NCBI RefSeq assembly: GCF_030413635.1
Contig: NZ_CP129235.1
Location: 3,782,001-3,846,000 of the forward strand
DNA length: 64,000 nt
Source: Planococcus shenhongbingii
GTDB lineage: Bacteria > Bacillota > Bacilli > Bacillales_A > Planococcaceae
Direction of reading: 5' to 3'
Shown: piece after piece, positions 46,292-54,961 of the stretch
How positions within the stretch are numbered: the first letter of the stretch is position 1
Layout: every line of letters begins with the position of its first letter
The notes under the pieces: generated by a model
Seen by the model: only the letters and a program-made list of their open reading frames with translations
Databases searched by the model: none
What the model was told of the DNA's origin: nothing
Position numbers and translations under genes: made by a program

Positions 46292-46726
46292 ATTAAAACG
46301 TACCAGGAATTTTTTCAGCAATTTTTATTGTTATATCGCCCTTTTGAGCATCATCTTAATATAGAACTCGGCAAACATGACCTCTACAGAGCTCAGTGGT
46401 CCACTTTGTATTATCTCGCCAACAATGGCTCGGCTACACTTGTTGAACTTGCCCAATACCAGCAAGTCGAAAAACCGACGGTAACACGGATTGTCAGCCG
46501 CTTGGAAGAACTGCGTTACATCGAGCCTATCCAAAGCAAAGACCGGCGCGAAAAGCCCATGCAACTGACCGGGCTCGGCAGAAAAGTTTATGCGGATGTC
46601 CGGATCAGCGTCGATCGCTTTGAGCAAGATATCCTTGAAGGTGTGTCAGAAGCGCGGCAAAAAGAAGCGATTGGCGTAATGAAAGAAATACGCAATAACC
46701 TGATCAGCAAGGAGCCATTAAAGTGA
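46292..46726 (+). CDS. MarR-family regulator, apparent ATT start codon
   Basis: A 144-aa winged-helix protein. The MarR core is clear: L-Y-R-A-Q-W-S-T-L-Y-Y-L, V-E-K-P-T-V-T-R-I-V-S-R-L and K-D-R-R-E-K-P-M-Q-L-T. A perfect AAAGGAG lies 8 nt before ATT at 46292, which is in frame and gives a normal-length first helix. There is no ATG, GTG or TTG within reach of that site in this frame; the next, TTG at 46328, lies 44 nt from it and would remove most of helix 1. ATT initiation is known for infC. Overlaps the MFS gene by 4 bp. Confidence 0.78.
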   Translation: MKTYQEFFQQFLLLYRPFEHHLNIELGKHDLYRAQWSTLYYLANNGSATLVELAQYQQVEKPTVTRIVSRLEELRYIEPIQSKDRREKPMQLTGLGRKVYADVRISVDRFEQDILEGVSEARQKEAIGVMKEIRNNLISKEPLK

Positions 46727-47922
46727 ATCCTAACAAACCCAAATTGTGGACGAAAGATTTTATCGTATCTTCAATAGTCAATTTCTTCCTTATTCTTATC
46801 TTTTATTTATTAATGGTCACCATTGCTGCATATGCCGTAGAAGAATACGATGCCACTACAAGTGAAGCAGGACTCGTCACCGGCATATTCATCATCGGTA
46901 CGTTGATTGGCCGGTTAGTGATCGGCCGCACCATCAATCGCATCGGGCGTAAACGGACACTCGTCATCGGGCTCTCCCTATTCACATTGACCACATTATT
47001 CTATTTTGTAAATCTAGGACTTTCATTCTTATTGATTAACCGCCTTCTTCACGGGATGACGCTCGGGATGGCGAGTACCGCCGCCGGAACTATTGTCGCT
47101 CAAATCATTCCCATGACCCGAAAAGGCGAAGGAATCGGTTATTTCAGCATGAGTGCCACCATGGCTACTGCTTTTGGGCCGTTTATCGGCTTGTTCATGA
47201 GCCAGCGCACCAGTTATGAAGTCATTTTCGGGCTATGCCTCGCTTTAGGGGTCATCAGCTTGATCATTTCCCTGTTTGTTGAAGTCCCGCCAATTAAAGA
47301 AATCCCAGCCTCAGCAGAGACAAAAGGATTTAAACTTTCCAACTTCCTTGAACCGAAAGCGGTTCCGATTGCTTTAATCACGTTGGCTGTCAGCTTCTGC
47401 TATGCCAGTGTGTTATCGTTCATCAACTTCTACGCCATTGAAATCGACCTGGTCGACACTGCCAGTGTGTTCTTCGTCGTTTACGCTGCTGCTGTCCTGA
47501 TTTCTCGCCCGTTCACTGGCCGGCTGATGGACTTGAAAGGCGCCAACTATGTTATGTATCCAGCTTTCCTTGTTTTTGCCCTTGGCTTGTTTTTGCTTAG
47601 CACCGCAGACAGTAGCGTAACGTTATTGTTGTCCGGCGCTTTAATTGGCTTCGGTTTCGGCAATATGCAGTCCACTACGCAAGCAGTCGCTGTAAAATTG
47701 ACACCGCCGCACCGGATGGGCCTTGCCACTTCCACTTTCTTTATCTTTATGGATGCCGGACTCGGATTTGGCCCGTATATCTTGGGCTTTATCATCCCAC
47801 TGACCGGCTACAGCACCATGTATGTCATTGTGGCTTTTGCGGCACTGGCTGCCGCTTTTCTTTATTATTTCCTGCATGGAAAAAAAGAGCATGCGCAAAA
47901 AGAATCGATTTATATGCATTAA
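46723..47922 (+). CDS. MFS drug-type efflux transporter
   Basis: A 399-aa, twelve-helix major facilitator with the loop motif G-R-T-I-N-R-I-G-R-K-R after helix 2. GTG start with AAGGAG upstream, overlapping the MarR stop (GTGA). MarR-MFS pairs of this kind usually export toxic compounds and are derepressed by them. The substrate is unknown. A terminator follows at once. Confidence 0.85.
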   Translation: MNPNKPKLWTKDFIVSSIVNFFLILIFYLLMVTIAAYAVEEYDATTSEAGLVTGIFIIGTLIGRLVIGRTINRIGRKRTLVIGLSLFTLTTLFYFVNLGLSFLLINRLLHGMTLGMASTAAGTIVAQIIPMTRKGEGIGYFSMSATMATAFGPFIGLFMSQRTSYEVIFGLCLALGVISLIISLFVEVPPIKEIPASAETKGFKLSNFLEPKAVPIALITLAVSFCYASVLSFINFYAIEIDLVDTASVFFVVYAAAVLISRPFTGRLMDLKGANYVMYPAFLVFALGLFLLSTADSSVTLLLSGALIGFGFGNMQSTTQAVAVKLTPPHRMGLATSTFFIFMDAGLGFGPYILGFIIPLTGYSTMYVIVAFAALAAAFLYYFLHGKKEHAQKESIYMH

Positions 47923-47929
47923 AACATTG

Positions 47930-47962
47930 AAAGGCATCCTTGCTTGAAGGATGCCTTTTTTT
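47930..47962 (+). terminator. intrinsic terminator after the MFS gene
   Basis: AAGGCATCCTT and AAGGATGCCTT arms followed by a run of seven T. Confidence 0.9.
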
Positions 47963-48014
47963 CGATTCAACTTATTCCTCTTCATTCACTTTTCCTGCCT
48001 GCAGGCCCAACTAT

Positions 48015-49064
48015 TCAGGACATCAATTGCTTGACCAGTTCTTTATTGCGCTGCTTAAAAATTTCATTATGCGATGACACCATGGCAATGCCATTCGCAT
48101 CCGGCTGGATAAACTGCTTGGCTTTGTTGACGGCGTTTGCCGCATCCTGGAAAGTCCCTGCTATTAAATTCAGTTTGCCGGGATGCTGAAGGATGTCACC
48201 CGCCGCATACAATCCTGGAATGGAAGATTCGCTATTGACAGTGCCGGCAATATAATAGCCATCGGCGATTTCAATGTCCAAGCCGCTTTGTTCAAGCAGT
48301 GTGGCATCCCGTTCATAGCCATGGTTGATAATGACTTCATCGATCGGCAGCAAAGTGGTGTCCCCATTTTCCTGATTTGTCAGTTCGACCCGTTCAATGG
48401 CATCTCTTCCGTCAGAAGCAATCAATTTCGTAATCGTGGTATTCAATAAGCATTGAGCCGAACTGTTCATCAGCTGTTTTACTTGGGCTTCGTGCCCGGC
48501 AAGTTCACTTTTCCGGTACGTGACATAAACTTGCTTCGCAATCGGTTCCAGTTCGTTGGCCCAATCGATGGCGGAATTGCCGCCGCCGGAAATCAAGACG
48601 ATTTTCCCTTTAAAGCGCTCCAGCGACTTCACCGTGTAATTCAAGTTCGATACTTCAAAACGTTCTGCGCCTTGGATTTCCAGTTTCTGAGGATTTAATA
48701 TCCCTCCTCCCACTGCGACAATCACCGTCTTGGAAAGATGCCGCTTGCCAGAAGATCCGGCCAGTTCAAAAAGCCCGTCTTTGTTTCTGTCCATTGCCTC
48801 AATTTTCTCATTCAGCACCACTTCCGGATCAAAAGTCAGGCCTTGCGCCACCAATTGCTCAATGAGTTTTCCTCCTTGAATGGGAGTCTGTCCGCCTATG
48901 TCCCAAATCATCTTTTCAGGGTAAACGTGGATTTTCCCGCCAAGCTGCGGCTGGTATTCGATCAGTTTGGTCTTCATTTCCCTCAACCCGCTGTAAAAAG
49001 CCGAGTACAATCCGGCCGGCCCTCCACCGATGATGGTGACGTCGAACACTTCTAGTTCTCCCAC
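48015..49064 (-). CDS. ferredoxin/flavodoxin-NADP+ reductase, thioredoxin-reductase-like (YumC type)
   Basis: A 349-aa FAD/NADP enzyme: FAD motif I-I-G-G-G-P-A-G-L near residue 12, NADP motif I-S-G-G-G-N-S-A-I-D, and C-terminal G-L-Y-A-A-G-D-I. The redox C-x-x-C of thioredoxin reductase is missing, as in the YumC/YcgT class. The GTG at 49064 is chosen because GAGGAG lies 10 nt upstream. The promoter (TTGATA, 17 bp, TACAAT) overlaps a Fur box and faces the siderophore uptake genes. It may therefore supply electrons for reducing imported ferric siderophores. Confidence 0.88.
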   Translation of the reverse strand: MGELEVFDVTIIGGGPAGLYSAFYSGLREMKTKLIEYQPQLGGKIHVYPEKMIWDIGGQTPIQGGKLIEQLVAQGLTFDPEVVLNEKIEAMDRNKDGLFELAGSSGKRHLSKTVIVAVGGGILNPQKLEIQGAERFEVSNLNYTVKSLERFKGKIVLISGGGNSAIDWANELEPIAKQVYVTYRKSELAGHEAQVKQLMNSSAQCLLNTTITKLIASDGRDAIERVELTNQENGDTTLLPIDEVIINHGYERDATLLEQSGLDIEIADGYYIAGTVNSESSIPGLYAAGDILQHPGKLNLIAGTFQDAANAVNKAKQFIQPDANGIAMVSSHNEIFKQRNKELVKQLMS

Positions 49065-49094
49065 AATTGATCCACTCCTCATTTTAAATTTCAG

Positions 49095-49156
49095 TTGACA
49101 CTAAAAAATTTACGACTTATAGTATTGATTGTACTGAAAATGATAATCATTATCAA
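49095..49156. promoter_or_regulatory. Fur box between divergent promoters of the reductase and siderophore uptake genes
   Basis: TGATAATCATTATCA (49141-49155) is a perfect 7-1-7 Fur box. Plus strand: TTGACA (49095-49100), 17 bp, TATAGT (49118-49123). Minus strand: TTGATA (49156-49151), 17 bp, TACAAT (49133-49128). The box covers the start region of one promoter and the -35/spacer of the other, so both should be repressed by Fe-Fur. Confidence 0.93.
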
Positions 49157-49293
49157 TTAATTTATCAATAAAGAAAAAGCTTTCATCCAGATTGATTGAC
49201 CAGCTGCTCTCAATCAGCCCTTTATTTCTCAGAAGCAGGAAGCTGACCGGCCGATCAAGCGGATTATAATTTTAGAAAAGGAGGTTTTGCAGG

Positions 49294-50085
49294 ATGGTCC
49301 GTCTTTTTACAGAGGATTTGAATGTTAGCTATGGGGAAAGGCTGATCGTCAAAGATTTAAGCATTGAAATTCCAGACAAACAAATCACCACCATCATCGG
49401 GTCAAATGGCTGCGGCAAGTCGACTTTATTGAAAACGATTACCCGCATCATTTCGCAGCAGTCCGGGTCGGTTGTATTGGATGGCGGCAATATTGCAAAA
49501 GAAAGCACAAAAGCGTTGGCACAAAAAATGGCGATTCTGCCCCAAACCCCTGAAAGCGCCAATGGGCTGACTGTCGGAGAACTGGTTTCATATGGCCGTT
49601 TTCCATACCAAAAAGGATTCGGCCGCTTGTCGAAAAAGGATTATGACGTGATCAATTGGGCTTTGGATGTCACCGGCACTCAGTTTTTCAAATTTCATCC
49701 GGTTGATGCTTTATCAGGCGGGCAACGGCAGCGTGTCTGGATTGCCATGGCGCTTGCCCAAGAAACCGAAATGATTTTTCTGGATGAGCCGACCACGTAT
49801 CTGGATATGGCCCACCAGCTTGAAATTCTGGAACTGCTGGAAAAACTCAATAAGGAACAAGGCCGGACCATTGTCATGGTGCTCCATGATTTGAATCAGG
49901 CTGCCCGTTTCGCCGACCATATCATTGCCATGAAAGACGGACAGGTAGTCAAAGCCGGCACATGCCATGAAGTCATTACGCAGCCTGTCTTAAAAAAAGT
50001 ATTCCGGATTGACGCGGAAATCGGACTTGACCCGAGAACGCAAAAACCGATGTGCATCACCTATAACTTAATCAAAGGAGTTTAA
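49294..50085 (+). CDS. iron-siderophore ABC transporter, ATP-binding protein
   Basis: A 263-aa FecE/FhuC-type ATPase with Walker A G-S-N-G-C-G-K-S-T (residues 36-44), Q-loop, signature L-S-G-G-Q-R-Q-R and Walker B M-I-F-L-D-E-P-T. It energises import of a ferric siderophore. GGAGG lies before the ATG. First gene of a Fur-controlled operon of ATPase, binding protein and two permeases, an order with the ATPase first. Confidence 0.93.
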   Translation: MVRLFTEDLNVSYGERLIVKDLSIEIPDKQITTIIGSNGCGKSTLLKTITRIISQQSGSVVLDGGNIAKESTKALAQKMAILPQTPESANGLTVGELVSYGRFPYQKGFGRLSKKDYDVINWALDVTGTQFFKFHPVDALSGGQRQRVWIAMALAQETEMIFLDEPTTYLDMAHQLEILELLEKLNKEQGRTIVMVLHDLNQAARFADHIIAMKDGQVVKAGTCHEVITQPVLKKVFRIDAEIGLDPRTQKPMCITYNLIKGV

Positions 50086-50088
50086 CCC

Positions 50089-51012
50089 ATGATGAAAAAA
50101 TTAGCATTGCCTCTTCTCTTATTAACCATTCTGCTGCTTGCAGCTTGCGGCAAAGAAACAGCGAACGAAGCGGAAGCCGAAAGTACTGCAGGCAAATCCG
50201 GCACGATTACATATGAATCCGAAAATGGCCCTGTTGAAGTACCCGCTGATCCACAGCGAGTGATTGTATTATCCACTTACGCGGGTGATGCGATGGCGCT
50301 TGATGTTCCGCTTGTCGGAGTGGATTCATGGTCAAAAAATAACCCCCGCTTTGATAAGGAGTTAGCAAATGTAGAAGAAGTGACTGAAGATAATCTGGAA
50401 AAGATCATCGAACTTGAGCCGGATTTAATCATTGGCATGTCGACGATTAAAAATATCGATAAGTTGAAGGAAATTGCTCCGACCGTGACATTTACATACG
50501 GCAAACTGGATTATCTGTCACAGCATTTGGAAATCGGGAAAGTGCTGAACAAAGAAAAAGAAGCCCAAGCTTGGATTGAAGATTTCCAAAACCGCGCCAA
50601 ACAAGCCGGAGAAGAAATTCGTGCTGAAATCGGAGAAGAGGCAACCGTATCCGTTATTGAAAACTTTGATAAACAGCTTTATGTCTTCGGGGATAACTGG
50701 GGGCGCGGCACAGAAATTCTTTACCAGGAAATGAATCTCAAAATGCCTGAAAAAGTGAAGGAAATGGCATTGAAGGACGGTTACTACGCTTTGTCCCAAG
50801 AAGTGCTTCCTGAATACATGGGAGACTATGTGATCTTCAGCAAAGACAGCGAACAGGATAATTCATTCCAGGAAACGGATTTGTATAAAAACACACCAGC
50901 TGTTAAAGGCGGCAAGGTTTTTGAAGTCCCTTCTAAGGAATTTTACTTTAATGACCCTCTTACATTGGAATATCAACTCGAGTTCTTTATCGAGAAGTTT
51001 CTAGGCAAGTAA
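50089..51012 (+). CDS. iron-siderophore ABC transporter, substrate-binding lipoprotein
   Basis: A 307-aa class III binding protein with lipobox L-A-A-C (Cys 20), the P-Q-R-V-I-V-L-S segment that starts the first lobe and D-L-I-I-G-M-S at the hinge. It is anchored outside the membrane and hands the iron complex to the permease pair. AAAGGAG is 8 nt before the first of two ATG codons. Siderophore specificity is unknown. An intrinsic terminator after it probably lowers permease expression. Confidence 0.92.
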   Translation: MMKKLALPLLLLTILLLAACGKETANEAEAESTAGKSGTITYESENGPVEVPADPQRVIVLSTYAGDAMALDVPLVGVDSWSKNNPRFDKELANVEEVTEDNLEKIIELEPDLIIGMSTIKNIDKLKEIAPTVTFTYGKLDYLSQHLEIGKVLNKEKEAQAWIEDFQNRAKQAGEEIRAEIGEEATVSVIENFDKQLYVFGDNWGRGTEILYQEMNLKMPEKVKEMALKDGYYALSQEVLPEYMGDYVIFSKDSEQDNSFQETDLYKNTPAVKGGKVFEVPSKEFYFNDPLTLEYQLEFFIEKFLGK

Positions 51013-51019
51013 TACATCA

Positions 51020-51051
51020 AAGAGGGATTCTGGACACGGAATCCCTCTTTT
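51020..51051 (+). terminator. intra-operon terminator between binding protein and permease genes
   Basis: GAGGGATTC and GAATCCCTC form a 9-bp perfect stem followed by TTTTA. Partial termination would give more binding protein than permease. Confidence 0.8.
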
Positions 51052-51078
51052 ACTCTCTTACAGAAAAGATGATGATGC

Positions 51079-52077
51079 ATGTACGGCAAAATGCCATTTT
51101 TATTAAAATTAATCACAAGCCTGCTCGTGTTTGCAGCTATGTTTGTAACAGCCATTGTGTCCGGCGCTGCAGACATCGGCTTGAAAGATGTTTGGCTCGC
51201 CTTATTTTCCGGGGCATCAAGTGACGACATCAACGTCATCAGGGAAATCCGGCTGCCACGGGAAGCCGCTGCAGTGTTCGTTGGCGCTGCGCTCGCCGTT
51301 TCCGGGGCAATGATGCAGGGAATGACCCGCAATCCCTTGGCAGACCCGAGCCTTCTTGGCCTTACTTCCGGCGCAAATGCAGCATTAGCCGTAACGCTCG
51401 CTTTTCTTCCAGCAGCCAACTATTTCTGGATTACGGTGGCTTGTTTCATCGGCGCTGCTATCGGTGCCGCTATCGTATTCGGACTTGGGGCAACAAAGCG
51501 CGGCGGGTTCTCCCCTTTCCGCATTGTCTTGGCAGGTGCAGCTGTATCGGCGTTTCTTTCAGCTTTTGCAGAAGGAATCGGCTTGTATTTCAAGATTTCC
51601 AAAGACGTGTCGATGTGGACTGCCGGCGGACTGATCGGCACCTCCTGGAGCCAGCTTCAAATAGTGGTCCCATTTATCGCATGTGGACTGGTTATTGCCA
51701 TCTTTCTATCAAGGCAGCTGACCATCCTCAGTTTGAGCGAAGAAACAGCGGTCGGACTTGGCCAAAAGACAATCCATATTAAAGCGTTCCTTTTTATCGC
51801 CATCACTATTCTCGCAGGAGCCGCTGTTGCGCTCGCTGGAAATTTGGCTTTTATCGGTTTGATGGTGCCGCATGTGGTCCGGGCGATCGTCGGCACTGAT
51901 TATCGGTTCATCATCCCGATGTCTGCTGTTTCAGGTGCAATCTTCATGCTTTTCGCAGATTTGCTTGGACGGACAATCAATGCCCCATTTGAAACACCGG
52001 TGGCAGCGCTTGTTGCGCTGTTCGGCTTGCCGTTCTTCTTATTGATCGTCCGGAAAGGAGGGCGTGCTTTCGCATGA
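51079..52077 (+). CDS. iron-siderophore ABC transporter permease (FecCD family), first subunit
   Basis: A 332-aa, nine- to ten-helix permease with the family blocks R-L-P-R-E-A-A-A-V-F-V-G-A, M-T-R-N-P-L-A-D-P and G-L-M-V-P-H-V-V-R (the ATPase-coupling loop). Its stop overlaps the start of the second permease. It has only a weak ribosome binding site (AGATGATG) and lies after the intra-operon terminator. Confidence 0.92.
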   Translation: MYGKMPFLLKLITSLLVFAAMFVTAIVSGAADIGLKDVWLALFSGASSDDINVIREIRLPREAAAVFVGAALAVSGAMMQGMTRNPLADPSLLGLTSGANAALAVTLAFLPAANYFWITVACFIGAAIGAAIVFGLGATKRGGFSPFRIVLAGAAVSAFLSAFAEGIGLYFKISKDVSMWTAGGLIGTSWSQLQIVVPFIACGLVIAIFLSRQLTILSLSEETAVGLGQKTIHIKAFLFIAITILAGAAVALAGNLAFIGLMVPHVVRAIVGTDYRFIIPMSAVSGAIFMLFADLLGRTINAPFETPVAALVALFGLPFFLLIVRKGGRAFA

Positions 52078-53081
52078 TTCATCCAGCTTTGTTAAGAAAA
52101 CAGCGCCTTTATTTTGTACTGTTGCTCGCGTTGATTGTAATGACAGCCATCCTCGGCATGGCAACGGGTTATTCTTCCCTTTCTTTTGACCGGCTGCTGC
52201 CGGCCATTTTAGGGCAAGGTACATTCAAAGAGGACTTTATCTTATTTTCAATTCGGCTTCCGCGTATCTTGATCACGCTGCTTGCCGGCATGGCGCTTGC
52301 ATTGTCCGGTGCGATCCTGCAAGGAGTGACACGCAACGACTTGGCAGACCCTGGCATCATCGGCATCAATTCAGGCGCCGGCGTCGCCATTGCGGTATTT
52401 TTCCTTTTTATGCCGATTGAAGTGGATTCGTTCGTTTATCTCTTGCCGCTCGTTGCTTTGGTGGGGGCTTTAGGGACGGCGCTGCTGATTTATGCTTGTT
52501 CTTATAACCGGAAAACCGGTCTCCAGCCAGTCCGGCTCGTTTTGGTAGGGATCGGCTTTTCAACGGCGTTATCCGGCGTTATGATCATTCTGGTGTCCTC
52601 TGCGGAACGGGAAAAAGTCGATTTTATCGCCAACTGGCTGGCCGGCAATATTTGGGGGACGGACTGGCCATTCATCTGGGCGCTTTTGCCTTGGCTATTG
52701 GTATTGCTGCCGTTCACTTTATACAAAGCGAACCGGTTGAATATACTGAGCCTCAGTGAACCTATTGCAGTCGGAATCGGCATTTCACTTGAAAAAGAAC
52801 GCATCGTTCTGTTATTGGCGGCCGTGGCGCTTGCCGCTTCTGCTGTTTCTGTCACCGGCGGCATTGCTTTTATCGGACTGATGGCTCCTCATATCGCCAA
52901 GGCACTTGTCGGTCCGCGCAATCAATTGTTTCTGCCGCTTGCCATCTTGATTGGCGGCTGGCTCCTGCTGCTGGCCGATACTGTCGGCCGCAATTTGCTG
53001 GAGCCGAATGGCATTCCTGCCGGCATAATGGCTGCTTTGATTGGCGCCCCTTATTTCATGTACTTGCTGTTAAAGAAATAA
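52074..53081 (+). CDS. iron-siderophore ABC transporter permease (FecCD family), second subunit
   Basis: A 335-aa permease homologous to the preceding one: R-L-P-R-I-L-I-T-L-L-A-G-M, V-T-R-N-D-L-A-D-P and G-L-M-A-P-H-I-A-K. The two form the heterodimeric channel. ATGA overlap with the first subunit and AAAGGAGG upstream show coupled translation. Ends the Fur-controlled operon at a shared terminator. Confidence 0.93.
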   Translation: MIHPALLRKQRLYFVLLLALIVMTAILGMATGYSSLSFDRLLPAILGQGTFKEDFILFSIRLPRILITLLAGMALALSGAILQGVTRNDLADPGIIGINSGAGVAIAVFFLFMPIEVDSFVYLLPLVALVGALGTALLIYACSYNRKTGLQPVRLVLVGIGFSTALSGVMIILVSSAEREKVDFIANWLAGNIWGTDWPFIWALLPWLLVLLPFTLYKANRLNILSLSEPIAVGIGISLEKERIVLLLAAVALAASAVSVTGGIAFIGLMAPHIAKALVGPRNQLFLPLAILIGGWLLLLADTVGRNLLEPNGIPAGIMAALIGAPYFMYLLLKK

Positions 53082-53122
53082 AAATACCCTTTGAGAACTT
53101 TATTGTTCTCAAAGGGTATTTT
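53081..53122 (+). terminator. bidirectional terminator after the siderophore operon
   Basis: AAAATACCCTTTGAGAAC and GTTCTCAAAGGGTATTTT form an 18-bp perfect stem. Confidence 0.92.
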
Positions 53123-53126
53123 AGGT

Positions 53127-53720
53127 TTAATCAGGCCGTTTCATTGAAAAAATTTCGCCAAGCTTGGCATAATTGGTTCCCGCCAAACGGCTGACAGGCT
53201 GCAGAATTTCCGGATTGATGCGCCCGTTGTCATAAATGGACTCGTCAATATGGAAGCGGACGACTCTGCCAATCAGGAGGCGGGTCCCTCCAAGTTCAAC
53301 TGCCTGCTCCAGCCGGCATTCAAAGCGGACTTTTGTCTGCTCGACTGAAGGAACTTTTACTATTTCACTGTTGATAAGCGTCAGTTCCGTCAAATCGATT
53401 TCACTTTGCTCCGGCGGCAGTGATGCCGCTGTTTTATTGACTTCCCCGACGTTCGTTTCATCGACGACATGGATGACAAACTCCTTTGTTGCCATGGCGT
53501 TGCGTGCTGTGTCTTTCGGCGTTCCTGCCCGGCTCTGGACAGAAACCGACAGCAGCGGCGGATCGGATGAAACAATATTAAAGTAACTGAACGGCGCTGC
53601 GTTAACGATGCCGTCTGCGGACATGCTGGTGACAAAAGCAATCGGACGAGGAATGACGCTTCCGACCAGCAATTTATAATTCCCGCGTTCTGTTTGTTGG
53701 TTTGGATCAAACGAAAGCAT
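53127..53720 (-). CDS. flavin reductase-like FMN-binding protein
   Basis: A 197-aa protein of the flavin reductase-like (DIM6/NTAB) family: G-S-V-I-P-R-P-I-A-F-V-T-S near residue 21 and N-A-A-P-F-S-Y-F-N-I near 40 are the flavin-binding blocks. Members bind FMN and reduce flavins or act as oxidoreductases. GGGAGG precedes the ATG. Convergent with the siderophore operon; a link to ferric reduction is possible but not shown. Confidence 0.87.
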   Translation of the reverse strand: MLSFDPNQQTERGNYKLLVGSVIPRPIAFVTSMSADGIVNAAPFSYFNIVSSDPPLLSVSVQSRAGTPKDTARNAMATKEFVIHVVDETNVGEVNKTAASLPPEQSEIDLTELTLINSEIVKVPSVEQTKVRFECRLEQAVELGGTRLLIGRVVRFHIDESIYDNGRINPEILQPVSRLAGTNYAKLGEIFSMKRPD

Positions 53721-53817
53721 GACGATTCCTCCCGGTTTTTGGTTTCTCTATAGATGTTGTTGATGTAAAAATATTTTAAGTATTATATTTAGAATGCCTT
53801 GCTTTAAAACATGTTTT

Positions 53818-54828
53818 TTATCTGGCTGAAGAGGCGAAATTCACTTCCAGCGGGCTGGCAGCAGGTTTCCCGAAATAATAGCCTTGAAAAAGCTGATAGC
53901 CTTGCTGTTTCAACCAGTCAAAGTCGGCCCGTTCTTCAATCCCTTCAGCAAGTGGCACCGAACCGACTTCGAGTGCTTTTCCAAGAAACTGCAGCGCTAT
54001 CTTCTGCTTATCCGAGTCACTTGAGACTCCCTGGACATACTGCATATCCAGTTTCATGTAATTCGGCTTTAAATCGGCCAGCATTTCGATCGTGCTGTAC
54101 CCTTCCCCGACATCATCAAGCGCATATTCGAAGCCTTTTTCTTTATAATACGCCAAAATGGTTTTTAAATGCTCCAAGTCCTCCACCTTTTCAGTTTCGA
54201 CCACTTCAAATACGAGCTGCTCCGGGTTTACGCCCAATTGATTTGCCAGAAGCGTAGTAGAACGCAAACAAAATTCCGGCGAATAAATCGAAGTCGGAAT
54301 AAAGTTGATGAATGTTTTTACATCTTTTAAAGCTGCGGCGTACTTGACTGCCGTCATACGGCATACCCGGTCGAGCGCATACAGGCGTCCACGGTTTTTG
54401 GCAGCCGGAAAGATTTCATTCGGATAGATGACGGAACCATCCTCGTTTTGGAAACGTGCCAGCATTTCATAGGCAAAAATTTTCCCGGCGGCATCAACAA
54501 TCGGCTGATAATGGCACGTGATCAATTCTTTTTGGATCACTTCATCGATCCATTGCATTTCCATCACGGTTTCAATTTCGGCAAATGGCTTCCAAGCTCC
54601 CGTATTCACCCTGAATGTGACTTGTTCAAATTCCATAAAGTGACGGCAGAAATCCATGAATTCTTTTGCGCCGGATTCCGGAACGAGAAGCCCTTGCTCT
54701 TTCGCTTTTACGGAGATGCCCCGCCTTTCCATATGGTCCACTATTTGCGGCAATGCCGACAGATTGGATTCGCCTTCCACTTTTATCTCGAATTTCAACT
54801 CCGCTACGGAGCAATTATTGCATTGCAT
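53818..54828 (-). CDS. EAL-domain protein (c-di-GMP phosphodiesterase type)
   Basis: A 336-aa cytoplasmic protein. Residues about 1-90 are a poorly conserved N-terminal domain with C-N-N-C. Residues about 95-330 form an EAL domain. Key positions can be matched: Y-E-M-L-A-R (the EAL motif, Glu kept), N-F-I (Asn), F-E-V-V-E-T-E (Glu), L-D-D-V-G-E-G-Y-S (Asp-Asp), Y-M-K-L-D (Lys), E-G-I-E-E (Glu) and Q-G-Y-Y-F-G-K-P (Gln). All catalytic acids appear present, so it may hydrolyse c-di-GMP, though loop 6 (D-D-V-G-E-G) is unusual. No GGDEF gene is in view. Confidence 0.85.
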   Translation of the reverse strand: MQCNNCSVAELKFEIKVEGESNLSALPQIVDHMERRGISVKAKEQGLLVPESGAKEFMDFCRHFMEFEQVTFRVNTGAWKPFAEIETVMEMQWIDEVIQKELITCHYQPIVDAAGKIFAYEMLARFQNEDGSVIYPNEIFPAAKNRGRLYALDRVCRMTAVKYAAALKDVKTFINFIPTSIYSPEFCLRSTTLLANQLGVNPEQLVFEVVETEKVEDLEHLKTILAYYKEKGFEYALDDVGEGYSTIEMLADLKPNYMKLDMQYVQGVSSDSDKQKIALQFLGKALEVGSVPLAEGIEERADFDWLKQQGYQLFQGYYFGKPAASPLEVNFASSAR

Positions 54829-54911
54829 TCAGTAGTCCTCCCTTTTCCTGTTAAATAAAGTTTACTTGATTGGCAAAAAATAGAAAAGGGAATCACTTCT
54901 AAAAACAGAAA

Positions 54912-54945
54912 AAGACACTTTATTTCCCAGGAAATAAAGTGTCTT
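54912..54945 (-). terminator. intrinsic terminator after the small heme-oxidase-like gene
   Basis: AAGACACTTTATTTC and GAAATAAAGTGTCTT form a 15-bp perfect stem around a CCAG loop. Confidence 0.85.
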
Positions 54946-54961
54946 CAATTAACTTGCTGTT

